Shown one piece after another: positions 1-8,329 of a stretch of DNA of 64,000 nucleotides (the first letter of the stretch is position 1; each line of letters begins with the position of its first letter). Below the pieces are notes generated by a model. It worked only from the letters and a program-made list of their open reading frames with translations. It searched no databases and was not told the DNA's origin. Both the position numbers and the translations under genes were made by a program. Origin of the DNA: VYFG01 sp965221795 (GTDB lineage: Bacteria > Pseudomonadota > Gammaproteobacteria > Arenicellales > Poriferihabitantaceae); assembly GCA_965221795.1 (NCBI GenBank), contig OZ244914.1, positions 2,418,001-2,482,000 of the forward strand, read 5' to 3'.

Positions 1-252
1 GCGGTAGGTCACGAAGGTACCGCTACCGAACTTGCGTTGGACCAGCCCCGCTTGCTCCAATTGTTCCAGGACCGAACGAATGGTGCCACGGGCAATGCGG
101 AAACGAATGGCCAACTCTTGTTCAGACGGCAGTCGTTCTTTATATGCATATGTCCCTGCGAGGATAGATTCCTGGATGCGATGGAAGGCATCCGCTGCCC
201 CCGATCGGGTCGGCAACAGAGTTTCGGGGGATCCTTTTGATGCTTGGTTCAT
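1..252 (-). CDS. GntR-family transcriptional regulator, partial (N-terminal DNA-binding domain)
   Basis: The reverse strand from the ATG at 252 reads open for 84 codons to the window edge, so the C-terminal effector domain is missing. The residues form a GntR-type winged helix-turn-helix: an initial helix (FHRIQESILAG), LPSEQELAIRF, then RGTIRSVLEQLEQAGLVQRK and the wing GSGTFV. FadR/HutC-type regulators carry this domain N-terminally and a ligand-binding domain C-terminally. It is divergent from the methylamine operon starting at 502, with 249 bp between the start codons, so it is a plausible regulator of that operon. The subfamily cannot be told without the C-terminus. Confidence 0.85.
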   Translation of the reverse strand, partial: MNQASKGSPETLLPTRSGAADAFHRIQESILAGTYAYKERLPSEQELAIRFRIARGTIRSVLEQLEQAGLVQRKFGSGTFVTYR

Positions 253-349
253 AAATAGTCTATTAAAATGATCACAAATTATCTGCGAGACAGGAAAAAC
301 CGGCATGTCATGGAGAAATCTCTTTCCTCGAAGGCGAAATATCGGTTAT

Positions 350-484
350 ATTCCAGACGATGAGTCGATTTCACTCTAGATTTTAGACCAAAAATATACC
401 ATTGTGACGAGCTATGTTTACAGGGATCGTCTGGAATCTGGCACTGTAATCGAAATTTCGTTTCAACCCGATACATTCCAGAAT
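350..484. promoter_or_regulatory. Candidate operator: 12-bp inverted repeat plus a third half-site upstream of gmaS
   Basis: ATTCCAGACGAT at 350-361 is repeated exactly in inverted orientation (ATCGTCTGGAAT) at 426-437, with 64 bp between the arms. The core recurs as ATTCCAGAAT at 475-484, just before the ribosome-binding site of the 502 gene. Three copies of ATTCCAGA between a GntR gene and its divergent neighbour suggest a regulator-binding array. Function is inferred; no clear sigma70 promoter was seen. Confidence 0.45.
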
Positions 485-501
485 CAGCAGGAGTACGTGT
501 T

Positions 502-2010
502 ATGGTTACCTCCAAGCAAAGCACCGCTCGGGTGCAGACTTCCACGGACCTAGAATGCCACGTCAACACCCCCGGGCGCGATGCCTTGGTGAAACAGGTC
601 CGGGAAAAGATTGATCGGCTCGGCATTACCTATCTCTATTATCAGTTCGTTTCGGTGACCGGCCGGATTGTGGGCAAGGGTATTCCCGCAGACCATTGGG
701 AACGCAATGCAGAACGTGGCTTTCAGTTGGTGTACGGCTCCACTGCGAACCTGTTCATTGATCGTCATGGTGACTACATCGGTTACGGGCCAGAGGCGTC
801 GGAGTTGGTTGGCATTCCGGATCCGGAAACGTTCGTCCAGCTTCCGTGGGACAAGCGAGTGGCCCGGGTGTTCTGCACTTGTTTCCGGAATCGTGAAGAA
901 CGGGTAAACCCCGGGGGCCATCTGACCTCGGATTGTCGTGGCAACCTGCGAATCATTCATCAGGAGTTTCAGGCCAAACATAGCATGCATTTGCGTGCCG
1001 GTACCGAGCCGGAGATGATGTGGCTGAAGAAACAGGCGGATGGCAGTATCGGGGGCGGCGTGACCAAGCCGAATTGTTACCATATCGACCAGTTCGAGGA
1101 ACTGCGTCCGGCTTTTCTCAAGGTGATTGAATATGGCCAGGCGATGGGTCTGGACATGATTCAGGGTGATCATGAGGATGCGCCCGGTCAACTGGAGTTG
1201 AATATCATGTTTGATGAGGTGTTGCGCAACTCGGACCGGCTGACCACCTATCGGCAGATTTGTGCGCAGGTGGGACGCGAACTCGGGTTGCATGCCTGCT
1301 TCATGTCCAAGCCATTCATGGGCGTTTCCGCTTCTGGCTGCCATCATAACCTGTCCCTATGGTCGGGTGGAGAAGATGCCGTCAACCGCCTGCATCATGA
1401 AGAGCTTCCCGGTATGGAAGGATCCTTTACTTACCTTGTCGATGGCAAAAACCATTTTCTGCCAGATCCCGAAATTGATCCGGTCAAACCGGGCCCGGTC
1501 GGCCTGCAGTCGATTGGGGGGGTGATTGAACACCTGGGTGCATTGACGGCTATCGGTTCGTCTACCGTCAACTCCTACCGACGTCTTTGGGATACCGGTT
1601 TCTGGGCACCGGTCTTTGCGGATTGGGGATATCAGAATCGAACCTGTGCCCTGCGTGTTTCGGCTCCGGGTCGCTTCGAATATCGGTCCGTCGACTCAAT
1701 GGTCAATCCGTACCTGATGGGTGCCGCATTGCTGAAAGCGTTTGATGACGGTATCAGCCGTAACCTGGACCCGGGCGAGCCGGAAGAAAGAAACATCTAT
1801 GAAGCCATGGAAGCTGGCAAGCAGGTCAAGAAATTGCCGATGAATCTGGGGGAGGCACTGGACCGGCTGGCAAATGATGAAGTGGTTCGTTCGGCGATGC
1901 CGGATGAAATGTACAAGGTCTACCGGCATTATAAGAATGACGAGTGGGAGAAATTCAACCACACCGTGACCGATTGGGATCTCAATACCTATCTGGACTG
2001 TTTGCCCTGA
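502..2010 (+). CDS. gmaS: Glutamine-synthetase-family ligase, probable gamma-glutamylmethylamide synthetase
   Basis: This 502-residue protein belongs to the glutamine synthetase family. Visible motifs include GTEPEMMW (metal-binding Glu region), GQLELN, the ATP/metal segment KPFMGVSASGCHHNLSLW, and the substrate-binding NSYRRLWDTGFWAP. The family ligates an amine to the gamma-carboxyl of glutamate using ATP. Because mgsA-mgsB-mgsC follow directly, the likely substrate is methylamine, giving gamma-glutamylmethylamide for NMG synthase. A GlnT-type glutamine synthetase cannot be excluded from sequence alone. It is longer than the roughly 440 residues usual for type III/GmaS enzymes. The start is supported by CAGGAG at 488-493, eight bases before the ATG. 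Confidence 0.75.
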   Translation: MVTSKQSTARVQTSTDLECHVNTPGRDALVKQVREKIDRLGITYLYYQFVSVTGRIVGKGIPADHWERNAERGFQLVYGSTANLFIDRHGDYIGYGPEASELVGIPDPETFVQLPWDKRVARVFCTCFRNREERVNPGGHLTSDCRGNLRIIHQEFQAKHSMHLRAGTEPEMMWLKKQADGSIGGGVTKPNCYHIDQFEELRPAFLKVIEYGQAMGLDMIQGDHEDAPGQLELNIMFDEVLRNSDRLTTYRQICAQVGRELGLHACFMSKPFMGVSASGCHHNLSLWSGGEDAVNRLHHEELPGMEGSFTYLVDGKNHFLPDPEIDPVKPGPVGLQSIGGVIEHLGALTAIGSSTVNSYRRLWDTGFWAPVFADWGYQNRTCALRVSAPGRFEYRSVDSMVNPYLMGAALLKAFDDGISRNLDPGEPEERNIYEAMEAGKQVKKLPMNLGEALDRLANDEVVRSAMPDEMYKVYRHYKNDEWEKFNHTVTDWDLNTYLDCLP

Positions 2011-2106
2011 ATCATGTTGGGGGCATCTGTGGCTGGTCCGCCGGATGGGCAGTTCCTGGGCGAATAGCCGGCCGATTCAATTTGTCAAATTAAGAGGAAA
2101 CCACCA

Positions 2107-3042
2107 ATGTGCGGGATTGCTGGACTTATACATCGGGGCAAAGACTCCGATGTCGGTGCCGAAATGACCGCGATGCTGCAGTCATTGAAGCATCGTGGAC
2201 CGGATTCCACCGGATTTGCGCTGTACGGTGTCCCCACCGAGGGGCAATATGTGATGCGCTTCAAGGTTGCTGAGCAGGAAGAGATGAAGCATGGATTCGA
2301 TATTCACCAGGCGGTGATGGACCGCCGAGGTGAGGTTGGTACACGGCTGGAAAAGTTAGGGGTCGAGATTCTCTCTGAGGAAACCTGTACCGAATATGCC
2401 TTTCGCTACACGTTCCACTACGATGGAGACATGCGCAAGCTGGCGGATTTTGTCGAGGATGTGGAGGGAGCGGAGATCCTTTCCATTGGCAGGGGATTGG
2501 AACTGATCAAGGATCTGGGCGATGCGGCCGATGTGGCGGGCCAGTATTCCCTTCCGGGTTTCCGAGGAACCCATGCAATCGGTCATACTCGCATGGCGAC
2601 CGAGTCGGATGTGGACATTCGCTCGGCCCATCCGTACTGGGCCTACCCATTCCACGACGTGTCCGTGGTGCATAATGGCCAGCTTACCAACTACTGGACC
2701 TGCCGTCGAGCCATGGAACGCAAAGGACACCGGTTCATGTCCAATTGCGATTCGGAATTGATTGCGGTTTACATTGCGGACCGTATTGATTCCGGAGACA
2801 ACCTGGAAAGCGCGATGCGCCGTTCCGTGGATGAACTGGATGGGGTGTTTACATATCTGGTCGCGACCAGTGATGCCTTGGGGATGGCCAAGGATGTCAT
2901 GGCTGCCAAGCCGATGGTGCTGTATGAAAGTGATGACTTCGTCGGGCTTGCATCCGAGGAGGTAGCGATTCGTAGTGTATTTCCCAATGAGATTGAGACC
3001 TGGGACCCTTATGAAGGGGAGGTAAGAGTATGGCAAGCGTAG
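2107..3042 (+). CDS. mgsA: N-methylglutamate synthase subunit A (class II glutamine amidotransferase domain)
   Basis: The protein starts MCGIAG, so Cys2 becomes the N-terminal nucleophile after Met removal, as in all class II (Ntn) glutamine amidotransferases. Further family motifs are KHRGPDSTG, IGHTRMATES, VVHNGQLTNY and NCDSE. Its 311 residues cover only the amidotransferase domain, matching GlxB/MgsA, which corresponds to the N-terminal domain of large glutamate synthases. In the NMG pathway MgsABC transfers the methylamino group of gamma-glutamylmethylamide to 2-oxoglutarate. A ribosome-binding site (AAGAGGAAA) precedes the ATG. The 3' end overlaps mgsB by 13 bp, implying translational coupling. 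Confidence 0.85.
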   Translation: MCGIAGLIHRGKDSDVGAEMTAMLQSLKHRGPDSTGFALYGVPTEGQYVMRFKVAEQEEMKHGFDIHQAVMDRRGEVGTRLEKLGVEILSEETCTEYAFRYTFHYDGDMRKLADFVEDVEGAEILSIGRGLELIKDLGDAADVAGQYSLPGFRGTHAIGHTRMATESDVDIRSAHPYWAYPFHDVSVVHNGQLTNYWTCRRAMERKGHRFMSNCDSELIAVYIADRIDSGDNLESAMRRSVDELDGVFTYLVATSDALGMAKDVMAAKPMVLYESDDFVGLASEEVAIRSVFPNEIETWDPYEGEVRVWQA

Positions 3043-3869
3043 ATCACCGGTCCCATGAGATGGGACTGCACACCGAGCAATTGACGGGCCGTACCCAACA
3101 GCGGTTCTTTGATGCGAGTGCTCAGGAGAACTTCACATACCCATGGGCCTGTGAAGTCGACTTTGATGAGAAAGCCGAATTTGATGCAGCCGACATGGAT
3201 TCCAGTGCTATCAACCTGCGAATCCGGGAACTGCTGGAGCAGGGGGTCGGCACCATTACGGTGAAGAATCCGCGAGCTCGGCATGGAGTCTTTGTCGGCA
3301 TTCTGAACCGGGCCAATATCATCTTTGAAGGCAGTCTCGGATACTTTGGTTGCGGATTGATTGACGGCCCTAACGTACGGATTACGGGCCGTGTGGGTTG
3401 GTCCTGTGGGGAAAATATGATGGCCGGCACCGTCGTCATCGAGGGCAATGGTGGCTCCACCTTCGGTGCGGCAATTCGCGGGGGCGACCTCGTCTGCAAG
3501 GGGGATGTGGGCTCCCGTACCGGAATTGACCAGAAGGGCGGTACCATTATTATTGGCGGACGTACTGGTGCGTTCTCCGGCTTCATGATGCAACGAGGTC
3601 GGATGGTGATTTGCGGTGATGCCGGCAAAAACCTGGGAGATTCCATGTATGACGGCACCATTTATGTGGGCGGTGATGTGGTTGATTTGGGAGTGGATTG
3701 TGTCCCCGGAGAGTTGACGGACCTTGATGTCAAATGGCTCACCGAGAAACTCGGGTTGTATGGGGTGACGCCCCGGTGCGGGATCGGGAAGATGAAAAAA
3801 TTTGTGGCCGGAAAGCAACTCTGGAACTACGACAATCTCGAACCGTCGGAAAAGAAACTGGTTCTCTGA
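3030..3869 (+). CDS. mgsB: N-methylglutamate synthase subunit B (GXGXG beta-helix domain)
   Basis: The 279-residue protein is built of repeated beta-helix turns rich in Gly, with short motifs such as GYFGCGLIDGPNV, GTVVIEGNGGS, GGDLVCKGDVGSRTG, GTIIIGGRTGAF and GTIYVGGDVVDLG. This is the GXGXG domain found C-terminally in glutamate synthase and as the separate subunit GlxC/MgsB. It is a structural partner of the amidotransferase and FMN subunits rather than a catalytic unit. A strong ribosome-binding site (AGGGGAGGT) lies inside the end of mgsA. mgsC begins 30 bp downstream, so A, B and C form one transcription unit. Confidence 0.85.
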   Translation: MASVDHRSHEMGLHTEQLTGRTQQRFFDASAQENFTYPWACEVDFDEKAEFDAADMDSSAINLRIRELLEQGVGTITVKNPRARHGVFVGILNRANIIFEGSLGYFGCGLIDGPNVRITGRVGWSCGENMMAGTVVIEGNGGSTFGAAIRGGDLVCKGDVGSRTGIDQKGGTIIIGGRTGAFSGFMMQRGRMVICGDAGKNLGDSMYDGTIYVGGDVVDLGVDCVPGELTDLDVKWLTEKLGLYGVTPRCGIGKMKKFVAGKQLWNYDNLEPSEKKLVL

Positions 3870-3899
3870 CCCACCCAATGATTCAGGAGTAACAAGACC

Positions 3900-5240
3900 A
3901 TGTCCAAAGCCAACCGCGATGTCAACAACCTGGGTCGGAGTTTCATGTTCCCACCCAACGTCATTGACGACATCCATATCAAATCCGAACTCGGCCGATA
4001 CCGGATGCGGGGGTTTTCGCTGTTCAAGAAAATTCCCACTTGGGATGACCTGACGTTCCTGCCCGGCACCCTGACCCGATTTGTTATTGAAGGCTATCGG
4101 GAAAAATGCCTGACGCAGACGGTGATTGGCCCCCAGGCCAAGCGCCCGTTAGCACTCGACATTCCTATCTACATTACCGGAATGAGTTTCGGAGCATTGT
4201 CCTATGAGGCCAAGACAGCCTTGGCTCGCGGGGCTACGATGGCCGGCACCGCAACTTGCTCCGGGGAAGGAGGCATGATTCCAGACGAGCGCCGCTACTC
4301 TGCAAAATGGCTGTACCAGTGCATCCAGTCCCGCTATGGATTCAATCCGAATCATCTGCGTCTGGCCGATGCGGTGGAATTTTTCATTGGACAGGGATGC
4401 AAGGTGGGGCTCGGGGGGCATCTCATGGGCCAGAAAGTCACGGACCAAGTGGCGGAGATGCGTTCCTTGCCGGCGGGAATTGACCAACGTTCCCCGGCTC
4501 GCCACCCGGACTGGTTGGGTCCGGATGACCTCGCCCTCAAGATCAATGAGATTCGTGAAGCGACGAACCATGAAATCCCGATCCAGCTCAAGTTGGGTGC
4601 TGCACGGGTCTATGATGATGTACGCATGGCGGCGAAAACTGGTCCGGACTCGATTTACATTGATGGCATGGAAGGCGGTACCGGTGCCGGTCCTCATTTG
4701 GCAACTGAAGAAACCGGCATTCCGGGGATTGCAGCCATTCGACAGGCACGTCGGGCTCTGGAGGATGTGGGCAAATCCGGTGAGATTTCACTGGTCTATG
4801 CGGGCGGCATCCGCAATGGGGGAGATGTAGCTAAAGCTCTTGCCCTGGGTGCGGATGCGGTCGCCATTGGTCATTCCGCGATGATGGCACTCAACTGCAA
4901 CAAAGCCATTCCGGAAGCCGATTTTGAAAACGAAATGGGAGTCGAGGCCGGCTATTGCTATCATTGTCATTCTGGCCGCTGCCCGGTTGGGGTAGCGACG
5001 CAAGATCCGAAGCTGCGTGCTCGGCTGAACCCGGATGAGGCGGCCGAAAGGGTCTACAATTTCTTGCATACCCTCACCATTGAGGCACAGATGCTGGCGC
5101 GGGCTTGTGGCAAGACCAATGTACATTCGCTGGAACCCGAAGACCTTGCGGCGTTGACCATGGAGGCCTCAGCATTGGCCCAGGTGCCATTGGCCGGAAC
5201 ACAACACACAGTTGGTCAACCCCATATGACCCGATTCTAG
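3900..5240 (+). CDS. mgsC: N-methylglutamate synthase subunit C (FMN/Fe-S glutamate synthase domain)
   Basis: The 446-residue protein matches the FMN-binding (beta/alpha)8 domain of glutamate synthase. Evidence includes TGMSFGALSYEAK, TCSGEGGMIPDER, KVGLGGHLMGQKV, the conserved LKLGAARVYDDV, IDGMEGGTGAGP and GGIRNGGDVAKALALGADAV. A cysteine cluster CYHCHSGRCPVG near residue 360 is the expected Fe-S ligand site. This subunit carries out the redox half of the MgsABC reaction on 2-oxoglutarate. It is the last recognisable pathway gene in the operon; an unknown gene follows after 9 bp. Confidence 0.88.
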   Translation: MSKANRDVNNLGRSFMFPPNVIDDIHIKSELGRYRMRGFSLFKKIPTWDDLTFLPGTLTRFVIEGYREKCLTQTVIGPQAKRPLALDIPIYITGMSFGALSYEAKTALARGATMAGTATCSGEGGMIPDERRYSAKWLYQCIQSRYGFNPNHLRLADAVEFFIGQGCKVGLGGHLMGQKVTDQVAEMRSLPAGIDQRSPARHPDWLGPDDLALKINEIREATNHEIPIQLKLGAARVYDDVRMAAKTGPDSIYIDGMEGGTGAGPHLATEETGIPGIAAIRQARRALEDVGKSGEISLVYAGGIRNGGDVAKALALGADAVAIGHSAMMALNCNKAIPEADFENEMGVEAGYCYHCHSGRCPVGVATQDPKLRARLNPDEAAERVYNFLHTLTIEAQMLARACGKTNVHSLEPEDLAALTMEASALAQVPLAGTQHTVGQPHMTRF

Positions 5241-5249
5241 GAGCATGAT

Positions 5250-5633
5250 ATGAGTGAAGATATCAACCGATTTATGCAAGGAGACGGAGTCGATACGGAC
5301 CGCGAAAAACTCATCGGTCAGCATATCGGCTACCGTTATGATGTTAATCTGGTGCCAGATATGTCCCGCTGCACGCCCTTTCTCCGTCGGTATATGGAGA
5401 TCATGGGCTGGCGCGACCTGAACTGGTTGGAAGATGTCCACATGGGATATGAGGAGGGCAAGCCAGCGGTCTTTGACCGCAACATCAATGGTTGGGTCCA
5501 GGTGCCGGCGGACTTGGGGTTGCCGGATAATCAGCAGGACCGGGACATGATTGCTCGGGAACTGTTGGTGAAATTTCAGATGTCTGCCCAGCATCCCATG
5601 GTGGACTTGATGAAAGCCTATCGTAAGTTTTAG
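5250..5633 (+). CDS. Uncharacterised protein co-transcribed with mgsABC
   Basis: I do not recognise a family. The 127-residue soluble protein has no signal peptide or membrane segment. It is acidic and rich in aromatic and Met residues, with a short motif around DMSRCTPFLRRYMEIMGWRD and a single Cys. The ATG follows mgsC by only 9 bp with GGAGC upstream, so it is almost certainly part of the NMG-synthase operon. Codon usage looks like its neighbours. Its position suggests an accessory or assembly role for MgsABC or GmaS, but nothing in the sequence proves it. Confidence 0.75.
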   Translation: MSEDINRFMQGDGVDTDREKLIGQHIGYRYDVNLVPDMSRCTPFLRRYMEIMGWRDLNWLEDVHMGYEEGKPAVFDRNINGWVQVPADLGLPDNQQDRDMIARELLVKFQMSAQHPMVDLMKAYRKF

Positions 5634-5698
5634 ATTTTCTGGGATCCTCGGGCAGGGCATTACTCAGTGCATGCCACGCCTTATTTTCTGAAGGAGAC

Positions 5699-5791
5699 AT
5701 GGGCTTGCCTGGGTGCGGTTCGTCTCGTATGTTCATATCCCCGGGCCGATATGTTCCGCTGCGAACCTGGGAACCGAATCCCGCACGGTAG
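5699..5791 (+). CDS. Possible 30-residue leader peptide or small protein
   Basis: An ATG at 5699 follows the good ribosome-binding site AAGGAG at 5691-5696 and opens a 30-codon frame ending TAG at 5789-5791, just 11 bp before the next start at 5803. The peptide begins MGLPGCGSSR and is rich in Pro, Gly and Arg. The strong initiation signal and the tight spacing suggest a translated leader coupled to the downstream gene. There is no homology argument, so the call is weak. Confidence 0.3.
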   Translation: MGLPGCGSSRMFISPGRYVPLRTWEPNPAR

Positions 5792-5802
5792 GATTTTCAC
5801 CA

Positions 5803-6378
5803 ATGCAAGAGAATTGTAGGCCGGACCTTTGCTTGCGATTTCTGGGGTGGCAGTGCCGGGTGAGGCAGGATGCCATGCGCCGGCAAGGAGGCAAACCGCC
5901 ACCGGGAACCCGGGCGAGGCTACAACTGGACGGACAGTATTTGGGGCAGATCAATACCGTGATGCACCTACTGAATCCGATCAAGGCCACGGCCGAATTT
6001 CGGTTCATGGTGCAAAAGACCCATGATCCCCGAGCCGTTTACCACAATGCGCTGAAGCTTTTGGGTGAGTCCTACTACCGAGATCCTGCGCAGTTTGATG
6101 ACCGACTGGCGGCACTGTTTGCGTCTGACAGTGAATGGGTCGATCGGATACAGGAGGCCCGACAGTGTAGACTGGAGTTTTTTCAGGGGAATCGTTGGTA
6201 TAAATTGTGTGGGATAGGCAAAGACTGTGAGCCCGGATCTACCGCATATGAAGCCACCTATTGGCATAATCACCTGTTCAATCCCCAACTCCCGGGCCGG
6301 GTTCGGGTTCTTCGGTTCGAGATCGACTGGAGTCGGTCCGAAGATGGAGAAGGGACTCTGGAGGGGGCCGGATTCTGA
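5803..6378 (+). CDS. Conserved-looking hypothetical protein in the NMG gene neighbourhood
   Basis: The 191-residue soluble protein has no recognised domain. It begins with a Trp/Arg-rich segment (LRFLGWQCRVRQDAMRRQGG) and contains FRFMVQKTHDPRAVY, ALKLLGESYYRDPAQF and a Trp/Tyr/Cys-rich C-terminal part including GNRWYKLCG and YWHNHLFNP. The frame stays open upstream to 5713, but the ATG at 5803 is preferred because GTAGGAT lies upstream and the recognisable fold-like sequence begins there. It follows the 5250 gene on the same strand by about 170 bp and is probably linked to methylamine use. The biochemical role is unknown. Confidence 0.65.
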   Translation: MQENCRPDLCLRFLGWQCRVRQDAMRRQGGKPPPGTRARLQLDGQYLGQINTVMHLLNPIKATAEFRFMVQKTHDPRAVYHNALKLLGESYYRDPAQFDDRLAALFASDSEWVDRIQEARQCRLEFFQGNRWYKLCGIGKDCEPGSTAYEATYWHNHLFNPQLPGRVRVLRFEIDWSRSEDGEGTLEGAGF

Positions 6379-6865
6379 TTGGGTCTGCTACCCGTCCATA
6401 ATGCTCTGCGTACAATAAGAGATCAATGATAGCTTACCCGATGCGAACTGTGCATTTCGTCGCCGACCACCACTCGGTAACACTCGAAGCAGTAAACCAT
6501 TTTGGCTTTCAGGTATAATTCCCATTGCATTAGTCATGGAGTAGTGAGTTGATCCGTATCGGTTGTGAGGCCATCCGTATAGCGACAGGTCGGGGCCACT
6601 TACCGGCGCAGCCCGGGGTTCGGAAATTTCTCGTCGTGCCGCCGACCAGGTCCAGGACGGCACCGGGTCGTTACAGCGTCTGACTCGTTTTGTTACCTTG
6701 ACTAGGGTATAATGGCGGCTGTTTTGAACCCCTTTTCCTTGTGAGTTTGGATGAATCGTAGGTAAATTGCTCCCTCTCAAATGGCTTAACGCCGCAGCAT
6801 GAGCCGTCTTCCTGTTCCTGCTGGTTGGAACAGTAGCTTGCACAAGAGATGATGACGGCATTTGG
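6379..6865. other. Intergenic region upstream of the efflux operon
   Basis: No gene with coding character was seen on either strand in these 487 bp. A perfect TATAAT lies at 6708-6713 but has no convincing -35 at normal spacing. It could be the -10 of the efflux operon promoter, because the next gene begins about 150 bp downstream. Confidence 0.4.
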
Positions 6866-8329
6866 GTGGCTGCAAAAAAGATGAAAATTTTTGCATCGGA
6901 ATCAAGTTCCCTGATGATCGCGAAGTATTTCGGCATGGGTTACCTCATGCTATACTTATGGGGGGTGCTACTGGTTTTTGTCGCAATGCCAGTGGTAGCG
7001 GATGATCGTCTGCCATGTTCTGCCAATGTGTGTAACTTGACGCTGGGCGATACCATCAGACTGGCGTTAAAACGCAATCGAACGTTTCTCAATAGTCAGC
7101 TTGAGCGCGAAGTGCAGAAGTTCTCGCTTGATGTGACGGAGGACCGCTGGACCCCCAAATTTTCCGTTGGCCCTTCTGCCAGCTGGAACCCACAGGATCA
7201 ACGGGCGGGGGTCGGTGCCCAGATGAGGTTGCGTGTTCCCACTGGTGGCGCATTCTCGCTCAGTTTGAATGAAAATCTGTCGAAGAATTTCGATGACAGT
7301 GGGTCGCAGACGGTCAGCTTTTCTCAGCCCTTGCTGAAAGGTGCTTGGTATGGGGTCGAAAGTGCGTCTGTACGACAGGCCCGGATTGCAGAACAGATCA
7401 ATATTCTCTCCTTCCGACAGGCAGCAGCAAATCTGGTGGTGAGCGTGATCAGAGCCTATCGTTCACTGACAGCTGCCGTGCGAGCGGTGGAAATCAGCGA
7501 AGCTTCATTGCAGCGTGCTCACGAACAATTGGAGGCGACCCGGTCATTGATCAGTGCGGGTCGCGTGGCGCAACGTGAAATCGGACGATCCGAGGCGACG
7601 ATTGCCAACCGGGAACTGGCACTGGTGCAGACACAGAACCGCTTGGAAGATGTCCTATTCAATCTACGGGACATTCTGGAGCTAGATAGTTCGACCCAGA
7701 TTCGTCCGCTGCTGGAAGAGTTTGAGGTAGACCCACGCGAGGCCACTATGTTGCCCGATCTCGAAGAGGTTCTTCGCAATCGAACGGATTATCTTCAGGC
7801 TCGTTTACGGATCGATACTTCCCGAATCGGGCTGATGTTGGCCGATAATAATCTGTTGCCGGATCTTTCGATTCAATTTCAGTGGAGTCACAACAACACC
7901 GGACAAACCAATCGTCAGGTGCAAATGAACGCGTCGATTCCACTGAATGACCGAGCACCGGACCTAGGGCGTCTTCAGGCCGATAATGCTCTCAGTCAGG
8001 CGGAAAGAAGCGTCGTCAAATTGCGCGAGTCGATCAGCAACGAACTGCGTCAGGCAAGCAACAATATGAAAGTCAGGCTTCGTCTGACCGAACTGGCGCA
8101 GGATGCACGCATACTGGCGGAAAAGAATCTTGCGGTGGAGGAAGCGAAATTTGGTCAAGGTTTGTCGTCGACCTTCGAAGTGGCATCTTCCGGAGAAGAA
8201 TTGGTTCGGGCGGAGCAGGCCGAAGTGGATGCAATCGTCTCTTGGCTTGAAGCGTTGACAGAGCTTGATCGGGTATCTGGGCGCACACTCGACCGGTGGG
8301 GCATTCAACTGGAAAGGGTTCCAAATTGA
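6866..8329 (+). CDS. TolC-family outer-membrane efflux protein
   Basis: Up to 487 residues. The N-terminus has a hydrophobic stretch (LYLWGVLLVFVAMPVVA) ending in a likely signal-peptidase site before DDRLP. The mature protein shows the internal duplication typical of outer-membrane efflux factors: long helices rich in Gln, Arg and Ala (for example LQRAHEQLEATRSLISAGRV and, in the second half, EKNLAVEEAKFGQGLSSTFEV). It would form the trimeric outer-membrane channel of a tripartite pump. The frame opens at GTG 6866; ATG at 6881 or 6914 are alternatives, and 6914 gives the most compact signal peptide. The stop overlaps the start of the adaptor gene. Confidence 0.85.
   Translation: MAAKKMKIFASESSSLMIAKYFGMGYLMLYLWGVLLVFVAMPVVADDRLPCSANVCNLTLGDTIRLALKRNRTFLNSQLEREVQKFSLDVTEDRWTPKFSVGPSASWNPQDQRAGVGAQMRLRVPTGGAFSLSLNENLSKNFDDSGSQTVSFSQPLLKGAWYGVESASVRQARIAEQINILSFRQAAANLVVSVIRAYRSLTAAVRAVEISEASLQRAHEQLEATRSLISAGRVAQREIGRSEATIANRELALVQTQNRLEDVLFNLRDILELDSSTQIRPLLEEFEVDPREATMLPDLEEVLRNRTDYLQARLRIDTSRIGLMLADNNLLPDLSIQFQWSHNNTGQTNRQVQMNASIPLNDRAPDLGRLQADNALSQAERSVVKLRESISNELRQASNNMKVRLRLTELAQDARILAEKNLAVEEAKFGQGLSSTFEVASSGEELVRAEQAEVDAIVSWLEALTELDRVSGRTLDRWGIQLERVPN

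Noticed and set aside
439..453. Possible sigma54 promoter (TGGCAC followed by TCGA) before gmaS
   Set aside because: The -12 GC dinucleotide is missing at the required spacing (GA is present), so the match is incomplete.
550..1347. Long minus-strand open frame (265 codons) opposite gmaS
   Set aside because: It is antisense to a well-conserved glutamine-synthetase gene, has no ribosome-binding site and no domain; it is a shadow of codon bias.
6708..6713. Isolated TATAAT before the efflux operon as a full promoter
   Set aside because: No -35 element at 16-18 bp; kept only as a note in the intergenic entry.
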